Of a DNA stretch of 64,000 nucleotides, positions 34,467-43,145 are shown in pieces (the stretch's first letter is position 1; each line of letters begins with the position of its first letter). The position numbers and the translations under genes are program-made. The DNA is from Thioalkalivibrio sp. ALJ7. GTDB taxonomy: Bacteria > Pseudomonadota > Gammaproteobacteria > Ectothiorhodospirales > Ectothiorhodospiraceae. The stretch is from contig NZ_AQXQ01000011.1 of NCBI RefSeq assembly GCF_000376865.1, forward strand, positions 186,001 to 250,000, read 5' to 3'. The notes under the pieces were generated by a model, which saw nothing but the letters and a program-made list of their open reading frames with translations, had not been told where the DNA came from and did not search any database.

Positions 34467-35486
34467 TCATCGGGGTTTTCCGGATGCTTCGGGACGAAGC
34501 CGCGAAACTAGCCAGAGTGCTCCGGTCAGAAGCGCGTAAGGTGTCGTGCGCCAGTAGGTGGGACGGTGTCGCCACGCAGCCCAGAAGGAGGGGGCAGCGG
34601 CTGCCCTGGCGCCATTCCAGAAGAGTTGGTAACCCATGGAAAAGTGCAGCCCAAAGCGGCGCCGACGTAGTTCCGCCGGGGTGATTTTTTGACCGTCTGG
34701 ACCGGAAACCCCCCACTGGCGTACGGCGGAGTCGAGCACGCTCAGCGCGTAATTCGTGGAGGCCCAGCGCTTGGTGGCGCTTTGCGGGTGGCGTCGGTAC
34801 AGCGCGAAGGAGCGCGCGAGAGTGAGGATGGGTGTCAGCCGCGAGGCGCGCAGCCAGTAGTCGTAATCCTGGGCCAGGCGCAGGTCCTCGCGGAATTCGC
34901 CGATCGTGTCCACTAGTTCGCGGCGCATCACCACGGCTCCAGTCCAGACGATGGTGTCCAGCAGCAGGCGGTGGTAGATCCAGCCGGAGCGCTCCGGGTC
35001 CAATGCCTGCGGGTCTTCCTCTCCGGTTTCGCGGGCGAAGGCGCCCGGGGCGCGCCACATGCCGTTCTCGTCCGGGCTCCAGAGCGTGAACTCGCTGGCC
35101 ACCATGGCGCACTCGGGATATGCCCGCAGGCACTCGATCTGGGCCTGCAGCTTGCCGGGCAGCCAGACATCGTCCCCATCCAGAAAGGCTATCAGGTCCC
35201 CGCGTGCCGCCCGCAGGCCCACGTTGCGGCTGGCTCCTGCGCCGCTTGAGCGCTGCGCGGTTTGCAGTAGTTGCACCGGACCCTGAAAACCGTGCGCCAC
35301 TGCGGCCGTATCGTCGATGGAGCCATCGTCGATGACGAGAATCTCCAGACGGGGATAGTCCTGATCGACGATGCTCTGCAAGGTCTCCTCCAGGAAGTCT
35401 GCGCAGTTGCACGCCGGTACGATCACCGAAACAAGGGGGCTGTCCGCCAGGGCCGGCCAGAAAGGAGGAGGAGGCTTGCTTGGCAC
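34467..35486 (-). CDS. Glycosyltransferase family 2
   Basis: 339 aa from GTG 35486 after AAGGAG. PLVSVIVPACNCADFLEETL, EILVIDDGSIDDT, GAGASRNVGLRAARGDLIAF and LDGDDVWLPGK give a textbook GT-A domain with D-G-D-D metal motif. The C-terminal 80 residues hold an amphipathic/hydrophobic segment (FSMGYQLFWNGARAAAAPSF). It is the last gene of a four-gene minus operon with the XrtA-type O-antigen ligase, a deacetylase and a sulfotransferase-like protein. Confidence 0.92.
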   Translation of the reverse strand: MPSKPPPPFWPALADSPLVSVIVPACNCADFLEETLQSIVDQDYPRLEILVIDDGSIDDTAAVAHGFQGPVQLLQTAQRSSGAGASRNVGLRAARGDLIAFLDGDDVWLPGKLQAQIECLRAYPECAMVASEFTLWSPDENGMWRAPGAFARETGEEDPQALDPERSGWIYHRLLLDTIVWTGAVVMRRELVDTIGEFREDLRLAQDYDYWLRASRLTPILTLARSFALYRRHPQSATKRWASTNYALSVLDSAVRQWGVSGPDGQKITPAELRRRRFGLHFSMGYQLFWNGARAAAAPSFWAAWRHRPTYWRTTPYALLTGALWLVSRLRPEASGKPR

Positions 35487-35499
35487 GTCCAGAAGCTCC

Positions 35500-36930
35500 T
35501 TAGCGTAACCGGCCAGGGTCCATGATCGTCCCGCCTGTCTCGGACGGGGTGCCGGAAGACTTCGGGGTTTCCGCTTTCGGCTCCACTGTCTGCGGCGCGC
35601 GGGCTTGCTGCACAGGGGCGGCGATTGGAACCGCTTCCAGAAGTTCGCGGCGCAGCACGATCGCCATGGCGATAAAGGCCAGGTAGAGATCGAAATAGGC
35701 CAGGCTCAGGAAGGCGCCGGCGACCATGTAGCCGATCAGGCCGATGGCGAGTGCCCATGCCCACTCGGCAATCCAAAGGGTTTCGTCCCGCTGACGCCCT
35801 TCACGGCTCAGGCGGAAAAGGGTCAGCAGGCTGAAACCGAGCAGCATCAGGAACAGCGCGAGCCCAATGAAACCGTGCTCGCCGAGCATCTGGAAGTAGA
35901 TGCTATGTACGGCGATTGGCCCACTAACGACCGGGTTCTCGCGATCCAGGTAGCTGAGCCAGATCTCGGGGGGCAGACGCTGGATGCTCATGCCGGAGCC
36001 GGTGAGAGGGTAATCCACCGCCACATTCCACGAGACGTTCCACGCATCGAAGCGCCCGCCCGCGGACGCATCTTCTTCGTAGTTGACGAGGGTGTCGATC
36101 TGGTGCTCGATCTTGTCGGGGACCGTAACGCCGACCACAACGATCGCCAGGAGGCCGGTCGCGATCATGGTTCCCTTGTAACGCATCTTCAGGAAGATGA
36201 GCGGGAAGGTGATGGCCAGGGCGACCCACGCGCCCCGAGAATGGGTGCCGATGATCGAGATCAGGTGGAACCAGAAACCCAGGTACAGCCCCAGCCCGAT
36301 CAGCTTGTGGAAGCGTTCGTAAAGCGGGAAGTGAAAGGGCAGCTCGAAGCGCCCCTGGTACACCTGGCGCGCGAGGACCAGCACCAGCGGGAGGGTCATG
36401 ACGAGTGCCAGACCGATATCCGTATTGCCACGGACAAATGATCCCGGTGGTCCCAGCACCATGCCACCAAACCCGCTCGCGAGCGTGTAAGGCCCACCCT
36501 TGAAACCGAAATAGGCGATGGAAAGCGTGATCACCGCCAGTACGGCCATGGTTCGGACTTTGCCAAAGACCAGCATGGGCGCGATCAGCGTGAACAACAT
36601 GATCTTCATCACGGTGTCCCAGCGCTGAAGGGCGACCTCAGGCTGCCAGGCGAAGAACAAAGAGATCGCGGTGATGTGCCCGAACAGGAGGATCATCAAC
36701 ACGCTTTCCCGAGTGAACGGGAGCGCGCGCCGGTCCTTGTTCAGTACGAGCGCCACCAGGGTGGCAATCCCGACCGCCATGGCGACCGGCATTGTCTGGA
36801 TGAACCCCCAGGCGAGGCGATGGGGGTTCATCAGCCCTACCCAGTACCACATGGCGATACCGACCCATGGCCGCCACAGGATGAAGGGCAGCGAGCCGAA
36901 GATCAGGAGAGCGAAGACGATATCGCGCAT
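35500..36930 (-). CDS. Putative O-glycosylation/O-antigen ligase, XrtA-associated
   Basis: 476 aa polytopic membrane protein. The start MRDIVFALLIFGSLPFILWR and VGLMNPHRLAWGF are signatures of the exosortase-A-associated ligase family (TIGR03097 type). The Wzy_C region includes GTHSRGAWVALA and a large periplasmic loop (residues about 270-340) with SGMSIQRLPPEIWLSYL. It has about 11-12 membrane segments and a Pro/Lys-rich cytoplasmic tail. It is thought to transfer the polymer to a protein or lipid acceptor; the acceptor is unproven. 36 bp separate it from the deacetylase gene. Confidence 0.9.
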   Translation of the reverse strand: MRDIVFALLIFGSLPFILWRPWVGIAMWYWVGLMNPHRLAWGFIQTMPVAMAVGIATLVALVLNKDRRALPFTRESVLMILLFGHITAISLFFAWQPEVALQRWDTVMKIMLFTLIAPMLVFGKVRTMAVLAVITLSIAYFGFKGGPYTLASGFGGMVLGPPGSFVRGNTDIGLALVMTLPLVLVLARQVYQGRFELPFHFPLYERFHKLIGLGLYLGFWFHLISIIGTHSRGAWVALAITFPLIFLKMRYKGTMIATGLLAIVVVGVTVPDKIEHQIDTLVNYEEDASAGGRFDAWNVSWNVAVDYPLTGSGMSIQRLPPEIWLSYLDRENPVVSGPIAVHSIYFQMLGEHGFIGLALFLMLLGFSLLTLFRLSREGRQRDETLWIAEWAWALAIGLIGYMVAGAFLSLAYFDLYLAFIAMAIVLRRELLEAVPIAAPVQQARAPQTVEPKAETPKSSGTPSETGGTIMDPGRLR

Positions 36931-36966
36931 GGGCGTGCCGGCGACCGGGATCGCACTCGGAGGGTG

Positions 36967-37932
36967 TCAGGCTACGGTAACCGGATGGCGGGTGTTTCGC
37001 ACCAACTGCGCGAGAAATTTGGCCGGATTGCGTGACCAGGGCGTAAAGCGGGGGAGCTGGAATCGGTCGGAGCGGGCATTGCTGCTGCCCATCGACGTCG
37101 ACACGGCCGCACTGAAACCGGCATTGCGTACCAGTGCGACGTCGCGGGCCGTGTAATCCTGGCTGGGCCTGCCGTTCGGGTAGGCGAACAGGTCTACGGG
37201 TTGTCCCGTGATTGTCTGAAGCCGTTGCCGGCCTTCGGTGATCTCCCGGGCTGCGGTGGCTTCGTCTTCCTGGGCCAGGATGGGATGCGACAACGTATGC
37301 CCGCCGATGGTCATGCCGGCGTTTGCCAGTTCACACACCTGTTCATCGGTCATCATCAGGTCGTCCGGTAGATCGGCTCCGATCTGGTCGGCGACGGCGC
37401 GCACCGCCTCTTCCCGCTCGGATCGCGGAAGCCACTTGATCTCGCGAATAATGGATCGGACTGCGTTTCTCCGGCTGTCTGCGTCCGTCAGGTTGTGCAT
37501 TCCGAACCCTTGAGTGGCGAGGTCCAGCTCGCCGTCTGGCGCTCGCCGGATCGCCTCGATCAGCGTGTCGTTGAACATCCGTCCGCCGTTCAGATAGCCC
37601 GCTGCTATGAAGAAGGTGGCCGGCAGCCCGTGGCGCTGCAGCACCGGAAGCGCATGCAGCCGGTTATCGGCATAGCCGTCGTCAAAGGTGATGGCGGTGG
37701 CCCGTGGGGGCAGCGTTCCGGCTTCGAGCCGCTCCAGCGCTTCGGGAAGTGGCAGCACGCTGGAGTGTCGGGCGAGCAGATCCATCTGCCAGTCGAAGGT
37801 GGCGATATCCGGGTCATCCGGCTTGAGCGGGTCGGGCTCCGGCAAAACCTGGTGGTACAGCAGGATCGAAAGCCTTTTTCCGGGTTGGATCAAAGGCCAG
37901 AGCATCTGGATTGCGGTCGGGAGTCCACGCAT
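36967..37932 (-). CDS. Polysaccharide deacetylase family protein
   Basis: 321 aa. LSILLYHQVLPEPD at the start, TFDDGYADN (catalytic and metal Asp), IGGHTLSHPIL (His-x3-His) and DLFAYPNGRPSQDY are NodB motifs. An inserted stretch around residues 115-185 (NDTLIEAIRRA...) is typical of deacetylases of the PgaB/IcaB-like side. No signal peptide is evident. It differs from the XrtA-core deacetylase at 4987, so the locus has two deacetylation activities. Co-directional with the ligase gene. Confidence 0.88.
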   Translation of the reverse strand: MRGLPTAIQMLWPLIQPGKRLSILLYHQVLPEPDPLKPDDPDIATFDWQMDLLARHSSVLPLPEALERLEAGTLPPRATAITFDDGYADNRLHALPVLQRHGLPATFFIAAGYLNGGRMFNDTLIEAIRRAPDGELDLATQGFGMHNLTDADSRRNAVRSIIREIKWLPRSEREEAVRAVADQIGADLPDDLMMTDEQVCELANAGMTIGGHTLSHPILAQEDEATAAREITEGRQRLQTITGQPVDLFAYPNGRPSQDYTARDVALVRNAGFSAAVSTSMGSSNARSDRFQLPRFTPWSRNPAKFLAQLVRNTRHPVTVA

Positions 37933-38011
37933 TGCCGTAGACCATGCTAGGGAGTGCCGACTACGCTATGCCTTGGCTCCAGCGAAAACCAGAGCGCTCC
38001 CAAGAGCCTCC

Positions 38012-39010
38012 TTACGATTGATTCACGTCTGCCTGCTCAACGCGTTCGCGTACCTCCTTCTCCTCGCGTTCAAAATCGATTCGCTCCTCTATTTCGCGGG
38101 GGTTGGCATTGTGCCGTTTGCCTGACAGCTCGGTATGCGCCTTGAGTATGCGGCCCCATTCGGTATCTTCCATAGCCGGTTTGAGCAGCCGCCCTACGCG
38201 AACGAATTCGTCCTGAGCATTAAGTGCTTGGGCGGAGGTGTCGACGACGAGGGCGCCTCGATCCCGGAGCATGCGGCTGTAGAAATCGATCCGCCTTTCG
38301 GTCTCCAGTGCGTACCAGAAACAGAGCTGATAGTCGGAAAGGTCCCGCCAGCCGGCGATGGGGAGCACGCCGGGATCGTCCGGCTGTAGCAGGAACGTCC
38401 AGCCGTATCGCGTTCGTGCCGGAATTGTGTAGCGGGTGAGATAGCTCAGCGCGACGGCGCGCGCATCGCGATGGAGGTTCACGACCGAGGGCACGAGGCC
38501 GAGGTCCAAAAGCGGTTCTACGAACCCCTTGCTGAACAGGTGGCTTGTTTCGACGATGGTGCCTTTATCCACCATCGCACGGGCCGGAAGCTTGTAGTCG
38601 GTAAGGAACTTTCGGGCGAGTTCCGGGTTGCGGAGCGCCGGCCGCATCTGACGCTGAAAGGCAGGCTCCGGCTCGTGAAAGCTGGCGGTGTCCGGCATCA
38701 AGGCCATCAAGCGAGTCAGATACTCCGACCCTGTGCGCCCGGCACTTAGCGAGAATACGAGCTGCTTTTCCCTGAGCCGTTCGATTGCTGTTTCAGTGGG
38801 CATCCGGTGTCGCAGTGGACGGCCAAGCTTGTACCACCCCTTCAACCGGCCGTATGCGTAGAGCGCGTGCTCGACGCCCAGTGGACGCAGCGTTCTCCTC
38901 CCGTGGTGCACAAGATCCGATGTTGGCGACACTGGATGGCTCCGGCGTGAGTGGAAATACTTTGCGATGATCTTACGGCCTTTCCGCTCGATACCGATAC
39001 CGGAGTCCAC
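38012..39010 (-). CDS. Sulfotransferase-like P-loop protein
   Basis: 332 aa if GTG 39010 is used. The frame is open to 39229, but that would run through the promoter and start of the PEP-CTERM gene; ATG 38803 is a shorter option that leaves out a plausible basic N-terminus. The 5'-phosphosulfate loop is LVFSLSAGRTGSEYLTRLM, and VVNLHRDARAVALSYLTRY resembles the 3'-phosphate-binding motif. These are sulfotransferase features; the acceptor is probably a sugar of the polysaccharide (inference). The C-terminus is highly charged. First gene of the minus operon down to 34467. Confidence 0.7.
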   Translation of the reverse strand: MDSGIGIERKGRKIIAKYFHSRRSHPVSPTSDLVHHGRRTLRPLGVEHALYAYGRLKGWYKLGRPLRHRMPTETAIERLREKQLVFSLSAGRTGSEYLTRLMALMPDTASFHEPEPAFQRQMRPALRNPELARKFLTDYKLPARAMVDKGTIVETSHLFSKGFVEPLLDLGLVPSVVNLHRDARAVALSYLTRYTIPARTRYGWTFLLQPDDPGVLPIAGWRDLSDYQLCFWYALETERRIDFYSRMLRDRGALVVDTSAQALNAQDEFVRVGRLLKPAMEDTEWGRILKAHTELSGKRHNANPREIEERIDFEREEKEVRERVEQADVNQS

Positions 39011-39113
39011 AAGGCTGTTCGGCGTGAGTGGGTTGTCCGGGGATTTTACATTTTGTGAACTCGAAGACGGGATGGGGGCTGGAAATCTATTTAATTTCAA
39101 ATAATTAGAATTA

Positions 39114-39129
39114 TGGCCCGTTTTGTGCA
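39114..39129 (+). promoter_or_regulatory. Candidate sigma-54 promoter for the THxN PEP-CTERM gene
   Basis: TGGCCCGTTTTGTGCA: TGGC and G at consensus positions, 10-base GG-GC spacing, TGCA at -12. It directly follows a strikingly AT-rich stretch (39086-39113) in otherwise GC-rich DNA, which could bind IHF. The predicted start near 39140 leaves a leader of about 43 nt to ATG 39183. Confidence 0.6.
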
Positions 39130-39182
39130 ATCCGTGCAGTGGAGCCGGTACAAGCCGGAATTGACTGGGCAGGAGAGCCAAT

Positions 39183-39992
39183 ATGCGCACCAAGACCAAG
39201 GCAGTGAGCCTGGCGGTTGCAGCCGCCATGACCTTCGCCGCAGCGCCCGCGAGCGCTGCATTCGTAAATACCTGGGATTACACCGTTTCGCTGGAGTGGA
39301 TCATCGCGGGCCCGGACGCGCCGACCTTCACGTCAGGGACGGGCTTCCAGGAGGTGACTTCCGAGCGCTTGAGCTGGGGGAGTGCGAGCGGCAGCGTCGA
39401 CCCTAGTGTGAACACGAACCGTAGCGGACTGCAAATCATTGATTCGCCAGCAAACGGGGCAATCAATACGGGGGATTCTGTAACGACTGTAGGTATCACT
39501 CACTTCAACAGTGAGATCTCGGCCAATTTCGCCACGCTGAATACCGCGACGTTGCTGACCAATCTGATCCTGACGCCCTTGGATCCGCCGGTCACTGGCG
39601 GTGCATCTTTGCCGCCCCTCTCGCTGCAGTTTGCGACGACGTTTACGGAGACGCCCAACGTCGCCAATTGCGGCTTCCCTGTCGTGAATAACTGTGACGA
39701 TATTTTTATCGTCAACTTCGAAGCCTTGCAGCAGACGTTTACGCTGGAAGGGGTCACGTACAACACCAGCGTCGTGGCGGATGGTCTGGGGTTCCTGGAT
39801 GACGCGACCTGTGCGGCAGCTGGGGAGGGTCCCGGATGCTTTGGTTTGACTACGCCGGAATTCGAGTTCACTACAGTGAACTTCGGCTTCGGGATCGAAG
39901 CAGTACAGGTGCCCAACCCGGCTATGCTGGTATTGTTCGGCACTGGCCTGCTGGCCCTGGGGGCGGTGGCACGGCGTCGTAACAAGGTCTGA
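39183..39992 (+). CDS. THxN-family PEP-CTERM protein
   Basis: 269 aa. Signal peptide VSLAVAAAMTFAAAPASA, cleavage before AFVN. The domain contains ERLSWGSASG and VGITHFNSEIS, where THFN fits the THxN signature that names a PEP-CTERM family. Four cysteines (NCGF, NNCDD, ATCA, GPGCF) could form disulfides. The C-terminal sorting signal is VPNPAMLVLFGTGLLALGAV then ARRRNKV, with P-N-P in place of PEP. A predicted XrtA substrate. It has its own promoter candidate and a strong terminator at 40016-40040, so it is monocistronic. Confidence 0.92.
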   Translation: MRTKTKAVSLAVAAAMTFAAAPASAAFVNTWDYTVSLEWIIAGPDAPTFTSGTGFQEVTSERLSWGSASGSVDPSVNTNRSGLQIIDSPANGAINTGDSVTTVGITHFNSEISANFATLNTATLLTNLILTPLDPPVTGGASLPPLSLQFATTFTETPNVANCGFPVVNNCDDIFIVNFEALQQTFTLEGVTYNTSVVADGLGFLDDATCAAAGEGPGCFGLTTPEFEFTTVNFGFGIEAVQVPNPAMLVLFGTGLLALGAVARRRNKV

Positions 39993-40015
39993 GCGGCACC
40001 GTAATGCCTAATGGG

Positions 40016-40040
40016 AAGGGGAGCCTTGTGCTCCCCTTTT
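40016..40040 (+). terminator. Rho-independent terminator of the PEP-CTERM gene
   Basis: A perfect 9 bp GC-rich stem, AAGGGGAGC with GCTCCCCTT, a 5-base loop CTTGT and a trailing TT, starting 24 bp after the stop codon. Confidence 0.85.
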
Positions 40041-40077
40041 CATTTGGGTGGTGTATTCCCGTCATCGGAGCTTGCGA

Positions 40078-41640
40078 ATGAAACGGGAAGGCCCTTTCGT
40101 ACGGCATCCGCGTTTGGCGATGGCGCTGACGGTCCTCGGCGTGCTCGTTGGTGGGCTTGCCTTCCGCATTTCGTTGCCGGTTGAGAGTTGGTTCTGGTAC
40201 GACGAGATCTACGGAGCGACCTTTGCATCCGGAACCCTGTATGAAGCGTTGCTGGGACCGCTGCGCTTTGATCTGCACCCTCCGCTTTATTACTTGCAGC
40301 TGTGGTTGTGGGCCAGGGTGGATGCCGGAGATACGTGGCTGCGGCTGAACTCTGCGGCGTGGGGGCTGGCGGCGGCAGTGATGGCCTGGCAGGTCGCACG
40401 GCAGTGTCTGGGGGAGCGCGAGGCGTGGATCGCATTGTTTCTGATGCTGGTGGTCCCCGCTGCTGTCGTAACGGCCCAAGACCTTCGCATGTATCCCATG
40501 TTGATGGCTCTGGCGCTAATGTCGTCCTGGGGCGCACTCCTCTGGTTTTCTCCCCGACCCGCTGCACGTACCGGCGCCTGGATGCTGGCCCTGGCCGGAG
40601 TGGCGGCTGCCTACTCCCATGCGACCGGTGTGCTGATCCCTGTAGCGGCGGCCGTGTTTTCGTTGTTGCTCTGGAGGCAGACGACAGCGCATCGGGTGAC
40701 AATGCGCGGGTGGATTCTGGTGCAGGGGCTGGTAGCGGTCGCTGTTCTCCCGGCGGTGCTCAACAGTATGATCCGGTCGGTTGGCCACATGACGCTCCCG
40801 GACGGGGCGGTTGTCGTCGGCACACTGACACGCCTGCTCTTGGATCAAGCGGCCATGCAGCACCCTGCATTGTTGGTGCTGGGCGTGCTCCTCCTGGCGG
40901 GAAGTATCCTGGGGGCCTGGTGGTCGTCTCTGCGCTGGATGTTCGTCGCCTACGTTCTGTTTCCGATCCTTCTCCTGCTCGCTGTGAGTTATTTCGTGCG
41001 ACCGGTCTGGCATTTGCGGGCGTTGTATCCGCTAACGCCGTTCCTGGTGCTCGGGGGCGCTGTGGCACTGGCACGGCTGGGCGATGTTCTTGCGAGAATG
41101 ACCCGCCTGCGAGGGGCTGCATCCGCGCCCGCGCTGCTGATGACGATGCTGCTGGTCGTCCTAGCCGTCTGGAACGCAAGTTTGGTGGAAAAGTCCCACC
41201 GTTATCCCGCTGCAGTCGAGTTTGTCCAGAGTCACCTGGCGCCAGGTGACATCGTATGGGCACCGGATTTCGTCTCGGCCTGGGCGGTGAAGCGGTACTG
41301 GATTGGGCCGCGATGGGGTTCCATCACTCGAATTCAGGGTGAACCAACCAGCGAGCAGTGGCGCCGGATTTATGACCGGCTGGGTGACCCGTGGCTTGAA
41401 CGGATTGGGTTAGCCGCGGAAGGCCGTTCGATTGCCGCTGGGGAAAGCCGCATCTACACAGGCCCGGGTGTGGATGAAACCATGCTGGGACGATCCAGTA
41501 TCTGGGTTGTTGGGAATCAAGCAGCCCCGGCAGGCGAGGCGTTGCAGGGGGAAGGCTATGTGCTGCTTCGGGAAGAGGACTTTCGCGGCGTTGGCGTCGC
41601 CGAGTTTGCCTTCATCGGACCGCCCGACCCGAAGGACTGA
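40078..41640 (+). CDS. GT39/ArnT-like membrane glycosyltransferase
   Basis: 520 aa from ATG 40078 (GGAG 8 bases before); GTG 40048 would run into the terminator. About 11 membrane segments. The first periplasmic loop carries WFWYDEIYGATF (catalytic-type acidic residue) and DLHPPLYYLQLWLW, as in PMT/ArnT-family transferases that use polyprenyl-phosphate sugars. ALNSMIR-type and HLRALYPLTPFLVL segments follow. The soluble C-terminus (residues 390-520) is periplasmic. It would glycosylate a lipid, glycan or protein outside the membrane. Its stop codon touches the flank of MITE copy B. Confidence 0.82.
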   Translation: MKREGPFVRHPRLAMALTVLGVLVGGLAFRISLPVESWFWYDEIYGATFASGTLYEALLGPLRFDLHPPLYYLQLWLWARVDAGDTWLRLNSAAWGLAAAVMAWQVARQCLGEREAWIALFLMLVVPAAVVTAQDLRMYPMLMALALMSSWGALLWFSPRPAARTGAWMLALAGVAAAYSHATGVLIPVAAAVFSLLLWRQTTAHRVTMRGWILVQGLVAVAVLPAVLNSMIRSVGHMTLPDGAVVVGTLTRLLLDQAAMQHPALLVLGVLLLAGSILGAWWSSLRWMFVAYVLFPILLLLAVSYFVRPVWHLRALYPLTPFLVLGGAVALARLGDVLARMTRLRGAASAPALLMTMLLVVLAVWNASLVEKSHRYPAAVEFVQSHLAPGDIVWAPDFVSAWAVKRYWIGPRWGSITRIQGEPTSEQWRRIYDRLGDPWLERIGLAAEGRSIAAGESRIYTGPGVDETMLGRSSIWVVGNQAAPAGEALQGEGYVLLREEDFRGVGVAEFAFIGPPDPKD

Positions 41641-41647
41641 AGCCTGG

Positions 41648-41928
41648 GGAAACACTCGTAAATGTACGCATTCGCGCTCGAGTCGCTTTTGCGTGCGAAC
41701 AAGGCGCGGTGGCTGCCGTGCAGTCATTCTGCACAAGGGAACCGCAACGCCGTGCGCGCGCCCGTTTTTGATCAGCAACGGGCGGCCGAGCCCCTTGGGG
41801 TTGGTACCCAACGTTCCCCGATCCTGCGTTGCGGCCCTTGCCGGTAGATCCACTACCGGCTGCACACCGCGCCTTGTCTCGGAAAACCTGGGGTGCCAAC
41901 GCGAATGCGTACATTAACGAGTGTTTCC
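41648..41928. mobile_element. MITE-like element, copy B
   Basis: 281 bp with 29 bp terminal inverted repeats: the left end starts GGAAACACTCGTAAATGTAC, and the complement of the right end starts GGAAACACTCGTTAATGTAC. The similarity extends outward a further 9 bp (GAAGCCTGG/GAAGGCTAG). It shares inner blocks with copy A: CGCTCGAGTCG, GCGAACAAGGCGCGG, CCGCAACGCCGTGCGCGCGC and CTGGGGTGCCAACGCGA. A small hairpin GGTAGATCCACTACC lies near the right third. No transposase. Confidence 0.75.
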
Positions 41929-42053
41929 CTAGCCTTCGATGATTCGTGGCATGCGGTGTGATGCCGAACGTTAGGGAGGACTTCGAGGGCCGCATTTCTG
42001 CGTAGGTGGCTTGTGCGAGACTAACGCGTTCGCTTCTCTGGATTGGCCAACGA

Positions 42054-43145
42054 ATGCATGACTGGAGGCTGTCACGCCTGTCGCTTGATGACGCCGGTAC
42101 GGCTTGGGTGGCGCTGGATGCGCGCGCGCCCGCTGTTCCTTTTCTGACGCATGGCTGGTTCCGCTGTCTGCTTGCGGCCGCCGACGGGGGCGTGACCCCG
42201 GAGCCGGTGCAGGTGACCGGGCCGGCGGGGCAGCAGTTGATGGCTGCGCTGTATCGGCGAGGGGCGTTACGGTCCCGAATCATCCCTTCGCGCGTGGTCT
42301 ACCTGAACGAGACGGGTGACGCGGAACTGGATCGGGTGACCCTGGAGCACAACGGGTTGGCCGGCGACACAGCGCACGAGCCGGAGGCACTGCGGGCGCT
42401 ACTGGAGGACCTGCTGGCGCAAGGCCCCGAGTGGGACGAATTCTCGCTGGGGTGGCTGGCGGCGGAGCGCTGGGCGGTTCTGGAGCGGGCATTGCAGGGT
42501 CTTGCTCTGCAGCCGGAGGTGGTGGACCGCAAGCCCTTCCACTTTGTGGACCTGCAGGGATTGGGTGGGCTGGAAGATTATCTGGCGGGGCTTAGCCGCA
42601 ATACCCGTTATCAGATACGGCGGGCCATGCGCGGGTACGGCGGAGAGGACGCGCTGACGGTGGAGCGGGCCACGGGTTCAGAGCAGGCGCTGAAGTGGTT
42701 CCGGGCGATGGTCGAGTGGCATCAGGAGGAGTGGACTGCGCGGGGCAAGCCAGGCGCGTTTGCCAGTACCTTTATGCGCGACTTCCACGAGTGCCTGATT
42801 ACCCGGGGTGCACCGGATGGCCGGGCGCAGGTGCTGCGGGTCCAGGGCGTGGAGGGCCCGGTCGGGTATCTCTATAACCTGGCGGCGGGGGACTACATCT
42901 GCAATTACCAAAGCGGATTCCGCTACAGCGATGACCCGAAGCTGAAGCCGGGACTGGTGTGTCATGCCCAGGCGATTGGGCTGGCGGCGACGCAGGGCTT
43001 CGCCCGCTACGATCTGCTGATGGGCGACAGCCAGTACAAGCGCAGCCTGGGGAATGGCCAGGGCGAGATGCTGCAGGTGCGACTGCGACGGCCGCGATGG
43101 CGGTTCCGTGTGGAGCATACCCTGCGCAAACTCCGGGGCGGTTGA
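42054..43145 (+). CDS. GNAT/FemAB-fold acyltransferase
   Basis: 363 aa from ATG 42054; GTG 42006 is an alternative, and neither has a clear SD. The C-terminal half has LSRNTRYQIRRAMRGYGG, VEWHQEEWTARGKPGAF, YNLAAGDYICNYQSGF and YDLLMGDSQYKRSLG, as in CelD/BioF2-like GNAT proteins of polysaccharide loci. It probably acylates a sugar nucleotide or lipid-linked sugar. The stop TGA shares its last base with the ATG of the giant ligase gene, so the two are coupled. Confidence 0.75.
   Translation: MHDWRLSRLSLDDAGTAWVALDARAPAVPFLTHGWFRCLLAAADGGVTPEPVQVTGPAGQQLMAALYRRGALRSRIIPSRVVYLNETGDAELDRVTLEHNGLAGDTAHEPEALRALLEDLLAQGPEWDEFSLGWLAAERWAVLERALQGLALQPEVVDRKPFHFVDLQGLGGLEDYLAGLSRNTRYQIRRAMRGYGGEDALTVERATGSEQALKWFRAMVEWHQEEWTARGKPGAFASTFMRDFHECLITRGAPDGRAQVLRVQGVEGPVGYLYNLAAGDYICNYQSGFRYSDDPKLKPGLVCHAQAIGLAATQGFARYDLLMGDSQYKRSLGNGQGEMLQVRLRRPRWRFRVEHTLRKLRGG

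Noticed and set aside
38803-39229. Extending the sulfotransferase-like gene to 39229
   Set aside because: This would cover the AT-rich promoter and start of the divergent PEP-CTERM gene, and the added residues look random.
41984-42000. GGGCCGCATTTCTGCG before the acyltransferase gene as a sigma-54 promoter
   Set aside because: Only GG, GC and two other positions match; too weak.
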